A stretch of 8,114 nucleotides of DNA, taken from assembly GCA_903868285.1 (NCBI GenBank), contig CAIPUP010000185.1, forward strand, positions 1 through 8,114. The letters run 5' to 3'. This document shows, piece after piece, positions 6,468-8,114 of this stretch. This DNA comes from an uncultured beta proteobacterium. GTDB lineage: Bacteria > Pseudomonadota > Gammaproteobacteria > Burkholderiales > SG8-39. The position numbers and the translations under genes are program-made. Under the pieces are notes generated by a model that searched no databases, had not been told where the DNA came from, and was given only the letters and a program-made list of their open reading frames with translations. Numbering within the stretch: position 1 is the first letter of the stretch; each line of letters begins with the position of its first letter.

Positions 6468-6558
6468 GGTTGCATCCTGTTGTACGTGACGTTTCTTCGC
6501 AAGCCAAGCATGATAGCTGTTCGATTCTTCAGGCCCATTCACAGGTGAACAGCCCGAC
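6468..6558. other. Divergent intergenic region between the deacetylase gene and moxR
   Basis: This 91-base gap must hold the 5' signals of two divergent genes. AGGTG (6543-6547) lies 11 bases before the moxR ATG and is a loose Shine-Dalgarno. No convincing -35/-10 pair, operator or hairpin was seen in either direction. Confidence 0.4.
6475..6478 (-). promoter_or_regulatory. Shine-Dalgarno fixing the deacetylase-family start
   Basis: AGGA on the minus strand, 7 bases before the ATG at 6467. It rules out the long upstream extension of the same frame, which would read antisense through the moxR repeats and give a cysteine-rich nonsense tail. Confidence 0.65.
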
Positions 6559-7551
6559 ATGAACACCATCAGCGCGCAGCCGCAACCGCAGCTGCAACCA
6601 TTGCAGCAGGACACGCAGCAGACGCTACAGCAGACATTGCAGCAGACGTTGCAGCAGACGTTACAGCGGGCGGCACAAATCATTCTTGGCAAGCCGGCGC
6701 AGTTGCGTCTGGCGCTGTGCTGTCTGCTGGCGGGCGGCCATCTGCTGATCGAGGATCTGCCAGGCGTGGGCAAGACCACCTTGGCGCATCTGCTGGCGCG
6801 TTTGCTTGGCCTGCAATTCCAGCGTATCCAGTTCACCAGCGATCTGCTGCCCAGCGACATCATTGGCGTTTCGGTCTATCAGCGCGATAGCGGCCAATTC
6901 ATTTTTCATCCCGGTCCGGTGTTTGCGCAGCTGGTGCTGGCCGATGAAATCAATCGCGCCACGCCGCGAGCACAGTCGGCGCTGCTGGAGGCCATGGAGG
7001 AACAGCAAATCACCGCCGAAGGGGAAACACGCGCCCTGCCCAGCCCGTTCTTTGTCATCGCGACGCAGAACCCGCAGCATCAGATCGGCACCTATGCCCT
7101 GCCGGAATCGCAACTGGACCGCTTTCTGATGCGTATCAGCCTCGGCTACCCCGATCACGCCGCCGAGCGCGCCCTGCTGCATGGCGATGACCGCCGCCAT
7201 CTGCTGCGCGCGATGCAGCCCAGCCTCACGCCACAGGCACTGGCCGCATTGCAGCAGCAGGTACGCGGCGTGCATGTGTCGGACGCCCTGCTGGATTATC
7301 TGCAGGCATTGGTGGCGCATAGCCGCGAAGCCCCGTGCTGGCAGAACGGGCTGTCGCCGCGCGCAGCACTGGCCTTGTTGCAGGCCAGCCGTGCCTGGGC
7401 CCTGCTGGAGGGGCGCGAGATGGTGTTTCCGGAGGATGTGCAGGCAGTGCTGCCGGCAGTCGTCGGGCATCGCCTGCAACTGCGACAAGACAGCAATCAG
7501 ACCCCGGCTGCGGCAGTGCAAGCCATGCTGCACGATGTCGCCATTCCCTGA
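6559..7551 (+). CDS. MoxR-family AAA+ ATPase
   Basis: Cytoplasmic AAA+ ATPase of the MoxR type, thought to act as a chaperone-like factor that helps mature partner proteins, typically with DUF58 and VWA-domain proteins; 330 residues. Motifs in order: Walker A GVGKTT (69-74), Walker B LVLADEINR (125-133), sensor 1 ATQNP (168-172), arginine finger in ESQLDRF (R188), and sensor 2 in LSPRAAL (R268), then the C-terminal helical lid. The stretch ALLEAMEEQQITAEGET (141-157) is typical of the family. The first 37 residues are unusual: glutamine-rich, then four QQTL units (separate entry), before the first conserved helix RAAQIILGK. The ATG at 6559 is chosen because it is the only in-frame start near a weak AGGTG; a start inside the Q-rich tail is not excluded. 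It overlaps the DUF58 gene by 17 bases, so the two form an operon. Confidence 0.94.
   Translation: MNTISAQPQPQLQPLQQDTQQTLQQTLQQTLQQTLQRAAQIILGKPAQLRLALCCLLAGGHLLIEDLPGVGKTTLAHLLARLLGLQFQRIQFTSDLLPSDIIGVSVYQRDSGQFIFHPGPVFAQLVLADEINRATPRAQSALLEAMEEQQITAEGETRALPSPFFVIATQNPQHQIGTYALPESQLDRFLMRISLGYPDHAAERALLHGDDRRHLLRAMQPSLTPQALAALQQQVRGVHVSDALLDYLQALVAHSREAPCWQNGLSPRAALALLQASRAWALLEGREMVFPEDVQAVLPAVVGHRLQLRQDSNQTPAAAVQAMLHDVAIP
6616..6663 (+). repeat. Four in-frame 12-base tandem repeats in moxR (QQTL units)
   Basis: The units are CAGCAGACGCTA (6616-6627), CAGCAGACATTG (6628-6639), CAGCAGACGTTG (6640-6651) and CAGCAGACGTTA (6652-6663). They code Q-Q-T-L four times (residues 20-35) and differ mostly at the third positions of the last two codons. 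The array follows another glutamine-rich stretch (residues 7-19) and would extend the first helix as an amphipathic or coiled segment. Conserved amino acids with varying silent bases suggest selection to keep the peptide. Confidence 0.9.
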
Positions 7552-8114
7552 ATTCTGGCTGCAACGCTGGCAGCGCAGCCGCAGCGGCCAGTGGTTACAG
7601 TGGCTGCGACACCGCCATGCGCCCGAGCCCGGCACCATCGTTCTCGGCCAGCGCCGCATCTACATCCTGCCGACACGCCAGGGCCTGGGCTTTGCGCTGG
7701 CCCTGCTGGTGATGCTGATCGGCGCGATCAACTACAACCTGTCGCTGGGCTATCTGCTGGTGTTCCTGCTCGGTGGCATGGGACTGGTGTGCATCCTGCA
7801 TACCTTTCGCAATCTGGCGCAGCTGCAGGTATCGGCCGGCACGGTGTCGGCGGTGTTCGCGGGTGACAGCGCGCTGTTCGAACTGCGGCTGGACAACCGC
7901 AGCACGCTACACCGTCATGCGCTGCAAGCGCGCTGCGATGTCCGCCACCAGGCAGGCGGCTTGCGCCCCGGCGACGGCATTCGAGCGGGCGACAACATCA
8001 GCTTTGCCATTGCCGCCCAATCCCGGCACATGCTGCAACTGCCGGTGGCAACACGGCAACGCGGCTGGCTGGCTTTGCCGCAGGTGGTACTGGAAACGCG
8101 CTACCCGCTGGGTC
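7535..8114 (+). CDS. DUF58-domain membrane protein, C-terminus cut off by window edge
   Basis: Partner of MoxR ATPases in a conserved gene pair of unclear exact role, often next to transglutaminase-like genes. The 193 visible residues show the hallmark start of the group: a basic cytoplasmic N-terminus, LPTRQGLGFALALLVMLIG (45-63), then AINYNLSLGYLLVFLL (64-79) and HTFRNLAQL (89-97). This gives two adjacent membrane helices (about 50-66 and 69-88), followed by a beta-rich domain (about 95-190). The DUF58 core itself should come further on, outside the window. The ATG at 7535 lies inside moxR, 17 bases before the moxR stop ends, in another frame. No good Shine-Dalgarno precedes it, so translational coupling to moxR is likely. 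A downstream start would cut into the conserved segment only after residue 50, so 7535 is favoured. Confidence 0.9.
   Translation, partial: MSPFPEFWLQRWQRSRSGQWLQWLRHRHAPEPGTIVLGQRRIYILPTRQGLGFALALLVMLIGAINYNLSLGYLLVFLLGGMGLVCILHTFRNLAQLQVSAGTVSAVFAGDSALFELRLDNRSTLHRHALQARCDVRHQAGGLRPGDGIRAGDNISFAIAAQSRHMLQLPVATRQRGWLALPQVVLETRYPLG

Noticed and set aside
6468..6510. Minus-strand TTGGCT, 17 bases, TACAAC as a promoter for the deacetylase gene.
   Set aside because: Each box matches only four of six bases, and the implied start would remove the Shine-Dalgarno from the mRNA.
6468..6863. Upstream extension of the deacetylase-family frame, giving a 439-residue protein with a CNVC-like cysteine repeat.
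   Set aside because: The cysteine repeat is just the antisense reading of the moxR QQTL units. A good Shine-Dalgarno and the family N-terminus both point to 6467.
6661..7659. Minus-strand open frame of 332 codons opposite moxR.
   Set aside because: It is antisense to a clear MoxR ATPase with all motifs and resembles no protein family; it is a GC-rich shadow.

Overview
The window looks like a chromosomal segment of a GC-rich proteobacterium. The ybbP/ybbA/tesA cluster is shared by beta- and gammaproteobacteria, and the selenouridine synthase reads more like betaproteobacterial versions. This placement is inference from protein character only. Nearly the whole window is coding. There are eight genes, of which the first and last run off the ends, and no gap longer than 91 bases. 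No rRNA, tRNA, CRISPR array or insertion sequence was seen.

Layout. (1) Bases 1-2876, minus strand: a YbbAP-type ABC exporter, with ATPase ybbA followed by the large FtsX-type permease ybbP (C-terminus missing), joined by an ATGA overlap. (2) Bases 2875-4731, plus strand: tesA, a periplasmic GDSL/SGNH esterase whose start codon overlaps the divergent ybbA start codon, then mnmH/selU, the tRNA 2-selenouridine synthase, 6 bases later. (3) Bases 4746-5493, plus strand: a compact two-gene module, visibly richer in A+T, that resembles the TumE/TumA-type toxin-antitoxin pairs (DUF6516 plus a COG4190-like winged-helix protein). (4) Bases 5544-6467, minus strand: a zinc-dependent histone-deacetylase-family hydrolase. 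(5) Bases 6559-8114, plus strand: a MoxR AAA+ ATPase overlapping by 17 bases a DUF58 membrane protein that runs off the end.

How the genes relate. YbbA and YbbP form one exporter, and the tesA neighbourhood is the same one seen in E. coli. MoxR and DUF58 are a standard pair, usually followed by transglutaminase-like or VWA-domain genes that would lie beyond the window. The toxin-antitoxin-like pair is the accessory element. Its regulatory layout is unusual: the toxin-like gene has a strong -10 box so close to its ATG that the mRNA should be leaderless, while the antitoxin-like gene has a perfect Shine-Dalgarno inside the toxin-like gene. An 8-base tandem repeat inside an inverted repeat sits on the promoter.

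A second theme is short in-frame 12-base tandem repeats in poorly conserved parts of three separate proteins (YbbP loop, SelU N-terminus, MoxR N-terminus). This suggests repeat slippage as a source of protein variation in this genome. No wholly new multi-gene system is evident. The toxin-antitoxin-like locus and the 12-base repeats are the parts most worth following up.
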